Assembly: GCA_034509425.1 (NCBI GenBank)
Contig: JAVTVJ010000132.1
Span: 310,001 to 374,000 of the forward strand
DNA: 64,000 nucleotides
Direction: 5' to 3'
Source of the DNA: Eopsaltria australis
Taxonomy: Eukaryota > Chordata > Aves > Passeriformes > Petroicidae
In this document: piece by piece, positions 38,201 to 50,200 of the stretch
Layout: every line of letters starts with the position of its first letter
Position numbering within the stretch: the stretch's first letter is position 1
Notes under the pieces: generated by a model
The model's database searches: none
What the model was told of the DNA's origin: nothing
The model's input: the letters and a program-made list of their open reading frames with translations, nothing else
Made by a program: the position numbers and the translations under genes

Positions 38201-41200
38201 TTAATCTGCCTGGGCTCAGATATCACTTCAGGCAATCAAGAGAGATGAATCACTCCAACTCGTGGAATAGTGGATCTCATTCTGACAAAGAAACACAGAT
38301 AAACTGAAGAAAGTGAAGAGTATAAAAAACTTCCAATAATTAGACCTAGAAAATTTACAAATATTATTATTATACCCTCATTAGTAGCTTGCACGAACTT
38401 AAGAAGTTGTAAATGCAGAGAGAAATACTAACCAGTTATTTCAGAGGAATACACAGCAAGGCAAAAAGTGCTGCAGTAGAGCAAGAAAACTTTTCTGATG
38501 TGCACTGGGTGATGAAAAACTTGCCCAATAAAACTTTTGCATAGCATGAGGGAGTGGGAGGGAAGAACTAAACCAAGCCCCAAAACTAACAAGTGAACAA
38601 AAGAAAAACGTAAGCTATGGGGAAAGTAAAATAGATCTTTTAAAAAGGTAATACTGAATTTTCACATTCTTAAGATACACGCGTGATCAGACAAAACAGA
38701 AAATCCTTTCACTCTCACAGAAGCTACTGCAGACATGGACCAAGGAACTACTTAAGGTGGGGAAAAATTGCAACATTGACAAGAAAATGTACCCATTCTT
38801 CTCCCACCCCTCAGCTCCTAGCCATTGCACCCCCCTCTCCAGACAGACCAGCACACGACCATAGGATTAACTTGACTGGAGAAAGAAAAGATGCGGCTGA
38901 AAACGAACTTGCTAGAAGCGAGTGTTACTTTTCCTCTGGATCAGCCCCCTGCCCCGGGGCAGTGAACAGCAGTGCCAGTGTCCCTGCCAGTGACAAAGCA
39001 CAGAGATGTGACAAGTAAGGAAATGGGCACTTTGAGGCTCTGGGGACAGGTCCACAGCAGTGCCAGCCTCAACGCTTTATAGACCCACCCCTTGGCTTGT
39101 GCTGGGATGGAACCAAGAGCTGAAAGATACAGAAAAGGACACATAATACCGAGGAGCTGTGAATGAGCATGCAAACAGAGATGAAAGCAGCATCTCTTGG
39201 AAACTGCACTTTTCAGCAACCCTCTCAAAACTCTGCTTACTCTACTTGAATTGTGTGAAACTAATACCTGAGTAAGAAAACCAACAGCAACTCTGATTTT
39301 ATGTAAGCCATAAGGTAGGTAGACGAGGTAGGGTGTCATGGAGCCCTTTTCCTCTTTAAAGCTTGGCAGTACTATTTTCATACCATTTTCCCACAGATGT
39401 TCTTTAATACAGCAATATCTAAATGCTTCTCACAATAGTGGCCTAAAATACTTCAAAACAATCGGTAGCATTAATTTAAAAATTCAAAAGTAGTGGCAGA
39501 ATCCAAGACAGTGAAGAAATTCCTGGTAACCATTCTTATGCACGTTTATTTGCTTCCAGGATCACTTCCAAGAGGACACAAACAATGAGCTGATAGCCCA
39601 GTTTAGAGATTGATAAGGCTGTTGCATGCTCTAGTTTGAGAGAGACATTCCCACTGGGATTTAGGAAAACCTGAAAAGGTGACTGCACTCACTGCAAAAA
39701 AACCTGAAAATGTGACTGACTGGCTGCCCTTCATTCTGCCAACCCAAGTTCTAGAGAAAACCACGGAGTCCCTCAGCATCCAGCAGCCCTAATAAAGAAG
39801 TCTCTCTGTATTCACTACAGGACGATCCCAGACTCTTCTCTGTCATGAGAACAAGCTATCGAAACCAAGAGGCTTTAATTGCACAGGTGACAGTACAGCA
39901 GCATCAGCCCAGCCCTAGGACTTGCTACAGAATCCACTCTGCTTTCCCCCTTGTTCTGCTCCTCTCGCTCCTCCCCGTTACTCTCTGCCCTGTCCTGCTG
40001 CCCACTTCCTTCTGCGGGAGAACAATAAAACCTCTCACATCCACCCAGACAGATGGACAGACAGGTGAACGAATGCTCTGCTCGCTCTGCACACAGACAC
40101 CGCAGTCAGGTCCTGGGAAAGTCGACCTGTCCTCAGTAACAGGGAAACAGGAAAAAAAAAATCCAATCCCTAAATCGCCTTTCCTCCTACTCAGCCCCCT
40201 GCACTTGAAAAGTATTTTGCATTGTTTATTTGTAGAGGAGAACTCAACTCTTAAGGTTAGAAAGTAACATGAGTGTAACTGCAGGTTAAACAAAAACAAA
40301 GTTGGTAACTAGTTGTGGTTAGTTCTGAGCTTTTGTTTGTTTTTGTTAGGGTTTCTTTTTAACATACGTGATCGTTCTCTACAAAATACTTTATACAAGT
40401 CCTTTAAATATGAAGAGTCACACTTCTTCCCTCTTCTGCAAAAAAAGCCCCATCTTTAGCATCCCATGCAAGAAATTGTTTAAACGGAATTATCTCCATG
40501 AGATAAAAGATTACTCCGGAAAGCTTTTTGTTTGGGTTTTTTTTGTGTGTGTGTTTGGTTTGTTTGGGGTTTCTTTAATCCTTTCCTGTGGCATGCCACC
40601 AAAACTCAACTCTAACTTCAGAATAACTGAACTGGGAAAACAGTTCCTCATCTTTTGGTAAATGCCCTGCAACAACCTACATACCTTCTCACAAATAGGC
40701 TTCCTTATGATTTTTTTGTTCTGTTTTTCCCCAAAAAAATCATCTTCCATAATTTACGTTAAAATTTACTACAGAAAGTACTGCTCCCTCTTTCCACCCT
40801 GCCTAAGCGCATCTTTACGAACCGTACAGAAACCTCCTGATTTTTTTTTCTCCCTCCCCGTTAGCGCTGCAGTTTTCAGCCACCGAGTTCCCGAACTGGC
40901 AGCGCCGGCAGCCCTTTCCCGGCGGGGGAAGCCGCCGGAGGCTCCATTGAGGATGTTCCCATCGCTTCCTTTGTACGCCTGTGCCTCGCCTGTGGCACAC
41001 GAGCGGCTCCGCACCCTCCCTCCCAGCCCGTCTCCCGCAGGCACCTCCGCCCCGCGCCAAAGCCATCGTGGAACAGCGTGTCCTGACCTGAGCGAGGCGA
41101 GAGCGGCTGCTGTTCCGCAGGGGCAGCGGGGACAGGCTTCAAATCCTCCTTCAGCTCCAGGACTTTCTGCCAAGAGAGCACCGAGCGCTGTTAGTGCGCG

Positions 41201-41439
41201 CCTGCCCCTCGCTCCCGCCCGCTCCCCACCCCCGAGCCCGCAGGGGTGGGAGCGGGGGCTGGGACAGGGGGAGCGGGCGGGTCAAGCCTCCCGCTCAGCA
41301 TCGTCGCCGCCGCCAAGTCGCAGAGAAAGAAAAAAAGTTGGCGAGGAGCCGCTCCGGGGTGGGCCCGCGGGGCTCCCCCTCGCCGGTCCCGCGGCGGCGG
41401 GGAGAGGCGAACAATGCCGGGCCGGGCGGGTGGCCGGGA

Positions 41440-41479
41440 GGGATGGGATGGAATGGGATGGGATGGGACGGGATGGGAT
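41440..41479. repeat. GGGAT pentanucleotide minisatellite (8 units)
   Basis: Eight consecutive 5-bp units on the plus strand, six GGGAT plus one GGAAT and one GGGAC. The variant unit creates TGGAATG (41449-41455), the complement of the TEAD consensus CATTCCA. The G-runs could form a G-quadruplex on the plus strand. It sits just inside the putative TEAD4 intron 1. Confidence 0.9.
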
Positions 41480-41534
41480 GGGAGCGGGGGGGCAGCCGGG
41501 CCGGCGGGAGCCGAGGCACAAAGCGCACACTCAC

Positions 41535-41730
41535 CTGAGGAGCGCGGCGCGGCCGGCGGGACGGAGAGCCCGGGCGGCGGCGGGGCGGGGGGGGGCGGCC
41601 GGGCAGGAGTTTGGGAGGAAAAGGGAGGGTTTTTATTTCCCCTGGAGTTTGAAAGGAGGAAGTGAGGAATGCGAGGAATGAGAGTTGGTATGAAATGAAC
41701 GCGGCCGAGGGAGGGAGGGACTGCCGGCTA
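41535..41730 (-). other. TEAD4: Putative TEAD4 non-coding exon 1 (start uncertain)
   Basis: A strong minus-strand donor, CCTCAG|GTGAGTG, ends a putative exon at 41535 inside the CpG island. No ATG occurs in any frame from 41730 to 41535. Joined to exon 2, the leader frame is open back to an in-frame TAG at 41728-41730, so no ATG start is available upstream of the TTG. The transcription start is not defined; an A/T-rich AAATAAAAA element at about 41627-41637 would fit a start near 41600 if it acts as a TATA-like box, which is inference. An additional untranslated exon cannot be excluded. Confidence 0.55.
41665..41680 (-). promoter_or_regulatory. Tandem M-CAT (TEAD-binding) motifs
   Basis: AGGAATG occurs at 41665-41671 and again at 41674-41680. 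On the minus strand each is CATTCCT, the canonical M-CAT element bound by TEAD proteins. They are direct repeats 9 bp apart, upstream of the putative TEAD4 exon 1 donor. Autoregulation is inferred; the motif match is direct. Confidence 0.55.
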
Positions 41731-42340
41731 AGGCAGGGGCTGGGACGGGGCTGGGAGGGGACTGGCGGGGGGCGGGGGGCAGCCCGGGAAGGGCCGAGGC
41801 GGAGTTGGGAACAAAACGCAGCGGGGCCGAGCGCTCCCCGGCTGGGGGCCGTGTGTGACCGGGGCGGAGGGAACGCGGGCAATGGCCGGAAGAGGGGCCC
41901 GCGGGGGCGGGGGAAGGAAACTCCGGGCGGGCGGCCGGGAGCGGGGGAAGGGGGCGGCTCGGCAGCCGCCGCCGCCAGGAATCGAGAGCAGGCACGGCGC
42001 CCGGCCCGGAGAACTTGGAGTGCGCGGCCCGGACGGGCCGGGCTCGGATCCCCGGGAACGCCGCTGCCTGCCCTGTGCTTCCCCAGCGGCGATGGCCAGG
42101 CGCCCGTGAGGGGCTCCGGCCCAGGGACAGCCCCGCTCCGCCCGGGCGGGACGCGGCTCCCGGGCTCCCCCTGCGCGCCGGGTGCGGCCGCGGAGCCCTT
42201 CAGAGTCGGGCCGTGATTTGTACCCAGCATCGCGGAGCCACCCGGCACGGGCTGCAGGCGGCATGGGCTGCAGCCCAGCCAGCAAAGCACTCGCCCACCC
42301 ACCCGCACTGCGGGGTCTCCCTGGCTTTCCTCAGTCACAC

Positions 42341-45119
42341 GGCGGAGCTGCTCCTTCCCCGTGTGTTCATGCAGGAATGCCAGGGTGCTGCGCTAGAAAA
42401 TGCTGATACGAGACTCAGAGTTGCACTAGGGTTGGAAAGGCACATCCCCAAAACAAAAGCGGTAGGAAACCAGCAGGTTTAGTAAATGTAACTACATCCT
42501 AGCAGCAGCTCTGGGAATGCAACTATACCAGCAAACCAAACTTTTTCATGGCTCCAGCAGGTGATTTTGTCACAGATGCCTGGTGTGCACGTAACTGCCT
42601 TTGAAGAGTTAGAATATGGTTGGCTTTCCTTAAAACTTCAGTCTATTGAAGAAGCTGAGGTTTTTTGTAAGAACACAAAGCCAAAAAGGTTCCTAACTTT
42701 CAAATTACAGTGACAATTGCAGAGACCTGGAAACAGGTGCTAAATGTGTCCTAAGGCCTCAGAAACCAGATGGCAAAACCCATCAATTTCATAAAAATAA
42801 GGTTTTCTTATACAACTGTAGGAATGGAGGTTATATACAATATAAATAAGATGATGTTACAAAATTCAGTGAAACGATTTTGGGGCGTGTTTTGGTTTTT
42901 TTAATATATAAAGCCCATAATTAATTAATTTAGCTGTGGATATGAAAGGTAGTTCACTTCTCAACACATATATTCACTGGGAATTCTAGGCCAGGTCTCT
43001 TAATTATGTGACTAACATATTGTTTTGCTCCCATTTCCTTGCCAAATCAACACAGCTCAAAGAGAAGGAATTGAAACCTATTCCTTCCTGTGAATCATCA
43101 CACAAATTGTTTGCAGGACTTCAGGCAGTTGCAGATGGAAACTCACTCAGGAGAATACAGGTTTCTTAGTGGTGGGTTGTTTGGGCTTTTTTACTGGAAC
43201 TCATTCAGAACCAGAACAGAAAGCAGAGAGAATTGGGCGACCCTATTTGTACTCTTTCGGAGTGATTTTCTTACACGCTTTTAAAATAAACCCTTTTTGC
43301 CCCCCCCCCCCCTTAGTAAATTGGTATTATTTTTGCTATAATAAATAAAGGGCACAATTCCATCAAGCTTTAAAAAAAATCAACTTTGTTTCACCAGAAT
43401 TTTCACCTGTTTTGTTGCAGACAGTGCAGTTGTTCACCTTGTGCAGAGATGTTAATTGAATCAAATTAAATGATCAGAAATTCCAGCCTCTGGAATACGT
43501 TCACCCATTTATGTGTTTTCTACATTGAATGTTAAATTGAATGTTATGGTTACCACAGCCTTTACCTTAATGCATGTTGGTGAAGTTGGTTTGCTTTTGG
43601 ATTTTTCTCCCATTTTGGATCAAAAGAAGTGACCTCCAGCTTCCAGTGAGAAAATAATAATTCAGTATAGAACATGTTAAGGGATGCAATGAGAAGACAG
43701 GAACTATAGAGTCTACAGTTCAAAAGATACAAGACTTAACACTAGTACAGGATCTCTGCCTTCTTTCCTGGCAGGGCTTTCAATTCTTGCCACCTCATAG
43801 TGGTAGCTGGCTGTTTTCCCTGTTAGTAAGGGAGCCCTCACACATCAGTGTTGCTTTTCTACTCTTTTTCATAACTGTACACTGGGCCAAGTCTCTTTGC
43901 CCTAGGATTTCTAAAGGGACTGTTAGTTCTGAACTAGCTCCAAACCGCAGCTAGGTACAACAGTTTGATCCTGAGGCAGAGAAGATGAGATTCCTGACTC
44001 TGCCAAAGGAGGAATCTGTCCATAGTTCCGCTTTACAGGACTACACACAAGGTCTTAACTTGTAAATCACAGGGAAGGCTTTGGATGTCTTCTGTACCAG
44101 GAACAGGAAACCCAATTCAGTGTCAACTGAGAGATTTACAGAGCTGTTAATGCCAGCAAGTAGAGGAGCACACTTACTGAAGTATAACACAAAAATTATG
44201 CTAACAGCAACAAAACCTCCTGTCCTACTGCTACCAAATTCAGCAGCAAAACTTCAATGACGGACAGGCTCACCCCTGAAAGACCAAGAAATCATTCACT
44301 GTCTTTTATGTTTGTGAGCCAAAGAGCCTATAGCAGCCTAGGAGTCATTTCCATCTGCTAGGTCTGCCTTTAGGATTCAAATTTAACCATTTAAAATGCT
44401 TAAGATCTCTCTGGGATTTCGAGCATGTTACAGTTGCATGTATGCAACTAATATTACTGTGTTAAGAACAAATGCCCAGTCATGTTTCCCACTTAATTTT
44501 CTCTCCCCTCTAAGACTAATTTGGCTCAGATGGAAATAGTGGTAAAAACAGAGGTGCTTGAACAATAGGGCTTGCATGTTGAGAGTTGTGCCAATTTCTG
44601 ATTAACAGATCCATCATATCTCATCTTCTTAAGGTTCATACTTCTCTCAGTGGAAACAGGAAAACATAACCACTTCAACTTGATGTTCTTCCTAGCCTTG
44701 TATGACTTCAGGACCTGATTCAGAAAAATATGTTCGTGTACTTTAGCAGTTGAATGGGCTCAGATGGAAGGTAGGAAAATGCTGAAAGAACCAGCTCAAA
44801 TGCCCTAGAGCTGGATGCTGGGGAAAACATTAAAAACATGGGGCAGAAAAATGGAACTAACTTAAACAATCAAATAGAAACTAAGAATATAGGGTAAGAC
44901 CTGATATTGGGGGGGAGGTAAAAGTGTTAGTTTCCAGATTTCTAAGTGTATGGGAAAAAACCCCCAACACCACAAAGAAAGAGAACTGAGAATTACAAAG
45001 GAAAAGAGGGAGTAAGAAGATATTCAAGCACATAGGAAGAAATGGAGGTAATATGTCATAGAGAAGGAACAAGGTGCACCCACAAGTGACAGCAAAATAC
45101 AAAAAAATAATTTAAAGAC
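42341..45119. other. TULP3-TEAD4 intergenic region
   Basis: About 2.8 kb separates the inferred TULP3 polyA site from the TEAD4 CpG island. No coding exon is seen. It contains a 13-base C run (43300-43312), an AT-rich TTAATTAATTTA stretch near 42919-42931 that resembles homeodomain sites, and a duplicated ATTGAATGTTA element near 43525-43545. Because both genes read leftward, it holds both the TULP3 downstream region and the distal TEAD4 promoter. Confidence 0.6.
43300..43312. repeat. Poly(C) run, 13 nt
   Basis: Uninterrupted C homopolymer in the intergenic region; a likely site of length variation or sequencing error. Confidence 0.95.
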
Positions 45120-47137
45120 TTTTCAATATATAAATTAGTTTATTTTCATTTAGATATAAAAGTTATAAATACAATTAATGTAAAACAGTATCTGATAAAG
45201 ACCACTGAATTGGTTCATCTGTCTGCATAATTTGACTGAGAGGCCATGACAGGATCATTTGATGTCAACAAATAGCTTGAAGAGTCACTGCTGGCAAGCC
45301 TAATTAAGTAAAAGGATGCTACTGCGACCTTCTGGGCACACAGAAAATCATCTTGAATCAGCAATTAGCATCCTACCTTCAGGTCACCCAAAATAACATA
45401 AGGCAATTTCTTTCACACATTCCTAGTCAGAAAAATAATCAGACAGGTACACAAACTGACTTCCTCTTCTGGATGGGCAGAGGGAATGCAGAACCATCAG
45501 CCAAGTCTTCAGGAAAGCACTGCCAGGTCTCATCCTCAGCCTGAGGAGCAGGAAGTACACAAAGGCACAAAACAGATCCATCAGCATTCACGTTCTCTTC
45601 ACTGACTGCTTTTCTGATGACATCATCTCAAGAAAATATCTCAGTAGCTACTGAAAAATGGTCATCTGATAGATACAAGAGCTGGACTTCCCAGCTTCAA
45701 TTCATATTTTACAGTTAAATACAGTGTTTACACATGATTATGATCATTATTCTTTCTGGCAGTATCAGAAAACGTCTTCACAAAGTTTTGCTAATTTGAA
45801 AGAACAAGTGATATCTACCGCTGCAAAGACTCAGACCAAAAGCAACGTATCTGCTCTTTGCAGCTTGAAACAGTCTGTTGACAAGGACAATATCCAAAGC
45901 TGGAGAACACCTAATTCTTGTCTCAATAGAGGGACAGACTTCTCCAAGACCATCATGAATATGTGTAATAGGCAAGAAGCAGGCAAGGCAGTAATCATTC
46001 TCTGCTTCAGTACACAGGAGATGAGTGCACTGAGGCCTCCAGGCCACACTGTGCTGCCATCCACTCTGAGGAGTTAAGGCCACATGAATCAAGGAGTGTT
46101 CCATGCTATGACACACAGTCTCTATACTATACATCCAGTATTAAAAATACAACATTGGAAGGACACATTGCAAAGCCTTGTGGTACATTTACATTAAACT
46201 TACTGATGCGTTTGAAAGTACCTGTAATCTCTTTTTGAGGTAACTCCTTCTTACAGTCAGGTTAAAATTATATAAAATCTACTTTAATATGTCATGCCTT
46301 GAGATAATCTCACGTTAAAAAAAATAAAATTGGTCACAAACTTATCTCTAAAAACGTAGGAAATTTCATGAACAATGGAGAAATCAAAAATATTTCTGAA
46401 CAGTTTACAGTCTCAATTCAACCAATGAGAACACTGCTTTTCAGAAGTGGTACTGTATATTGTTACAATATTATCTTCTGCCAAATTCAGTCAGATTCTA
46501 TCATCTATTCAGTCTCACTTTTCACATGGTTAAAAGTAACAGAAGTAGCAATGAATATAATATCACCAACTGAAAAGGGAGTGTTTGAGATTTGATTGTT
46601 CTTCATTTGGTAAAAAGACTGTCAAGGGATAGAGAGAAATTAGAATACTGGAAGGGAAATGGAGTATCAGTCTTAGCAGACAATCATTCCACAGAGTAAA
46701 AGTGTTGTATTAGAGCCAATGTCTTATTCCAGCTGGTTTTTTTTCTGAATCCATCTGATTAGGAACTTTTGAGTAGCATCATCTCCCAGGCTTTCTGGAA
46801 GCTTCAAGGTAATGAACATTTAGCCATTATTTTTCTAATTCTAGCTGCAGGGAGTTCCAATTAGTGGTCTTAGCCCACTCCCATGCACCATCTGTAAACA
46901 AGGATTCTAAAAGCAGAATCAACAGCAATGACAGAAACATCACCAAGATTTCTTGTTCTTCCACAATCCATACAGAGGCTGCTCCCAAGGTGGTCTACTC
47001 TGAAGGCTGGAACTGGTTTTGTAATAAGCCTGCAAAAGTCTGTCCTCCATTTCCCTTCCAATATGCTCTTCATTGCTACACCTGGAACTCTTATGAGCTG
47101 TAGGGGTGGGAATGAGTCCCATGTTTCAAGTTGTCCC
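45120..47137 (-). other. TULP3: TULP3 3'UTR (end inferred)
   Basis: Downstream of the stop there is no further open coding frame. A minus-strand AATAAA at 45144-45139 is followed by a T/GT-rich tract, the layout of a polyadenylation site, so cleavage near 45120 is plausible and gives a UTR of about 2 kb. A variant ATTAAA at 46288-46283 could give a shorter form. The sequence is otherwise unique and AT-rich. Confidence 0.45.
45139..45144 (-). terminator. TULP3: Candidate TULP3 polyadenylation signal AATAAA
   Basis: AATAAA is on the minus strand (TTTATT on plus), about 2 kb after the TULP3 stop, with T-rich then GT-rich sequence 25-60 nt downstream. No other canonical AATAAA was seen between it and the stop. 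Confidence 0.45.
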
Positions 47138-47271
47138 TCATTCACAGACCAATTTACTATCAAAGCTGGAGAGTCCAATAGCAAAGGCCTGAAGAGCACA
47201 GAGAGGGTAATTATAGTCCAGAGTGAACACATCTTCTGCTACACGGCCAAACTGCATCACAATGTAGTCAG
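47138..47271 (-). CDS. TULP3: TULP3 last coding exon with stop codon
   Basis: The 134-nt coding part follows acceptor CCCCAG|CT and ends with TGA at 47140-47138. It encodes [29 protein letters not shown] and [14 protein letters not shown]. This is the buried C-terminal helix region of tubby proteins. The usual ending is KLACE; here the alanine is valine (GTC, 47149-47147). Confidence 0.97.
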
Positions 47272-50200
47272 CTGGGGAGAAAAGACATCCAGAGATGAAC
47301 AATTTCACAGTGAAACAAAAGAAAAACAAAACAAAACAAAACCCAAAACCACCACCAACAACAAAAAAAAAGCCAAACAAAATCCAGCCACAAAACTCCC
47401 ACACATCTGCCAGTCCCAAATATATGTGGTTGGTCTATCCATCCTTTCCCACCAGAGCGGCCTTGAAATCTGTCCTCTAGAGTGACTGTGGTATTCCAGA
47501 GATTATTTTTCTTCTCAGAACCAAAGCTCAAACCATTCTTTTGCTAGCCTGAAGGTGCTGTATTAAACCTTTTCTTTCACTTTCATTTGCCTCCTCTTCT
47601 GCTACAGTTATGGACAGCAGTGTCTGCATCCACCCCAGGAAAAAGGAGGCCTTATACAATTTTCCTGACAGCTCAGAAGTCCCCAGTAATCCTGAGCTAA
47701 ATTCCTTTACCCAGTTTGCCTCCTCTAGGAAGGATGTCCTATTCCTTCCAACCTCCATGAAATAAATTAGGTTCTCCCTGTTTAAATAAGTCCCACACAC
47801 TCTCCAGACTCTTACGGTCATTGTCATGGACAATCTGGAAGTTCTTCACTGAGGCCTGAGTGACCCTCCCATGGAAGTTCAAAACATAGGACTGAGTATC
47901 ATCATTCCAGACTGGAGCCTTGTTGTGCAACTCAATGAGGTTCTCCAAATTTTTGTTTTGCCATTTTGACAGCAGACCCTCATGCTCCTGTTCAGAAGAA
48001 AGGAATATATTTATCAGATTTGGAATGGCTCTGCCTTTGAGTACCACCTCTCTTGTATGTGCACTCTGTCACTTCATTCCCTGTTTAATGAAACACAATG
48101 GCATCACTTAAACTCAGTCCTACTGAATGCTTTATGCAAGTGCCAGAAAGATACTTTCATAGATTCCCAGTCCAAGCATTCCTTTTCACTCAATAAAGTA
48201 AAAAGAGGGATAGGGAAGGAAGTGTGTGTACAGGAAAGGGAGCAATTCAGAGTCCACAGATAATTGCCATCCTGCTGGCATGAATCCCTTCTGAGTCTCA
48301 TAATCTTTCTCTGATCCTGTTGCATCCAGTTTTCATTTCTAACATTCTAAACTGTGAAATAAGAGAAAATAATCTACAATCAACTGCACAGTGGCAGGCC
48401 CTGAGGTGCACCAGTAACAAGTCCAAAGGTTGCAGAAGGATGTAAGGTTAAATGTCATCCTATTTGGTCTAATGAGTGATGCACAGTATGAAAACCAGAG
48501 AGAAACAAAACCAGAAAGATACAAAGAGGAACTAAAACAGCACATTAAATTTGACAAACAATGAATTACAAGGAGGTTCAAGTTGTAGTGAAACATACCT
48601 ATGATTTAATTCTACAAGTTCTGCAACAAATAAAACTCAAACTATATATGCTAAAACTCTGAAGAAAAAGGATCCAAGCTTAAGATACTAATAGGAAAAA
48701 ATGTCAGAACAAAACCTGTTGTGGAGGTCTGACTGGCTGTAGTATCTGCTTTAGTATTGTACAAAGATATCATAATGGATTTTTGAGGATAACCTAAATA
48801 AAATTTTCTGTTCAGTTTAGTTACTTTTTAAAGATGCAAAAGAAACCCCTGAGAACTGGTACCAACAAAGTCCATTTAGATTTAGGGGAGAAAAATAAAG
48901 GCAGGGCCACAGAACCATTACTGTATTAATGGGGGAGATGGCAACATCAGTTGAAAGACAATTCATAAATGACCACTTCCAGATACAATTTTTCTGATCA
49001 TTTACAAGAATTAAATCTCTTTTCTGGGCTCTCGTGACTCTTCAGTTTCCATTGTTGAAGATTTTTTTCTCTGACCTCAGGAAATAAATTCTTGTCCTAC
49101 TCATATCTACTCACAATTTGGCTGCAAATACCATTTTCTAGCTTAAACATTGACCACATCTTTCACTTGGCACCTCTTCTTTCTGCCTTTTGGTCTTCTG
49201 TCACCAAACATAAAACCCACATTATGGGAGCCTAACAGTTTTCATCACACACCTTAGCAAGTCTTCAGATACTATTCTGTAAGCTTTTAGCTATAATGCC
49301 CCTCATATGTAGGAGAAAGCCTCACTAAGTAGTCACAACAAAACTCCATCCTTCTCCTTATTCCTCCTTCTCCTTAAAGAATTCTCCTTTTCTGCTACTC
49401 CTACAAAAAGGCTAACAGCATTCTGATCAAAAATGTATTTATTCTCTTGCTGTTGCACCAGCAGTACCTCATCTGCCTATTGCAAACCACATCCTGACTA
49501 AGGATGCAAGCTCTTTGGAGAAGCAAGCATGTCCCGTGTTCATCCAACCCTCAGCACAACAGGGTCCCACCGTGAGGGCAGCTTATAACTGCAACAGCAA
49601 CAGCCCAGAGAAAAGTAAATAATATTTAGGCTGACCACAGTACCCATAAACTATTTAGAAGGCTACAGATTAGGTAGAAGTCGAGAACACATTAATCAAT
49701 ACATTTAGGCTACACTGTATTTAGCAAGTGTCCAGGAGACTTGCTAAAGCCCTGGCTATTAAGAGCCCTGATTGTCAGTTACACCCAGACCTCTACAGGA
49801 AAGTTTTAACCTCTTCCTTCAATCTGAAACACAACCAAACTACGTAACTCACATTTCGTGGACGGATTGGAATTCGCTTATGATTCATATTCATTCCTGG
49901 AATGATCACGGACATTTTTCTGGGACCCTTAAATCCTAAGATATTGGTTTCCTGAAAGACAAAGAAAGCCATTATTTTCAGTATATGAGATACTTCACCT
50001 CAGAGAAGGAAAGACAGCAAAACTGAACTTGTATCCCCATTGGTACTAGTTTTTAGAGTTTTGCTGGCTACAACTGTGGCAGCAGTTATCTAAATGCAAC
50101 TGTGTTTAATCACTGAGAACTGCTTTCTCTCACTTTCTCATTTACAGTGAACAGTGTTAAGAGATATACATGTATTAATTAATTTGGAGTGCATTTCTTG

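Larger units (their letters stand above)
27250..41534 (-). other. TEAD4: TEAD4 intron 1 (14.3 kb)
   Basis: This lies between the putative CpG-island exon and the TTG start exon. It includes a CpG-enriched patch with a good minus-strand donor (32360-32530), a probable diverged CR1 fragment (37840-38200), TA-rich and A-rich simple repeats (37774-37812, 36192-36220), and the first kilobase of the CpG island downstream of exon 1. No coding exon is recognised. Confidence 0.6.
40850..42340 (-). promoter_or_regulatory. TEAD4: CpG island, likely TEAD4 promoter
   Basis: About 1.5 kb of very GC-rich, CpG-dense sequence with many GGGCGG/CCGCCC boxes stands out sharply from the AT-rich flanks. It lies between the end of TULP3 and the TEAD4 start exon, and contains a strong minus-strand donor at 41535. 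The long open frames across it on both strands are low-complexity Pro/Arg/Gly/Ala translations, typical of CpG islands, and not genes. Two AGGAATG (M-CAT) sites and a GGGAT minisatellite are inside. Confidence 0.8.

Noticed and set aside
40662..41681. 339-residue plus-strand open frame over the CpG island
   Set aside because: The translation is low-complexity Pro/Arg/Ala/Gly with a repetitive GMGWDG segment from the GGGAT repeat, no family is recognisable, and open frames are expected in GC-rich DNA.
41662..42216. 184-residue plus-strand open frame
   Set aside because: Arg/Gly-rich CpG-island artefact without recognisable similarity.
41295..42338. 347-residue minus-strand open frame over the CpG island
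   Set aside because: Pro/Arg/Ser-rich composition with no domain; it overlaps equally open frames on both strands and reads through the likely TEAD4 exon 1 donor.
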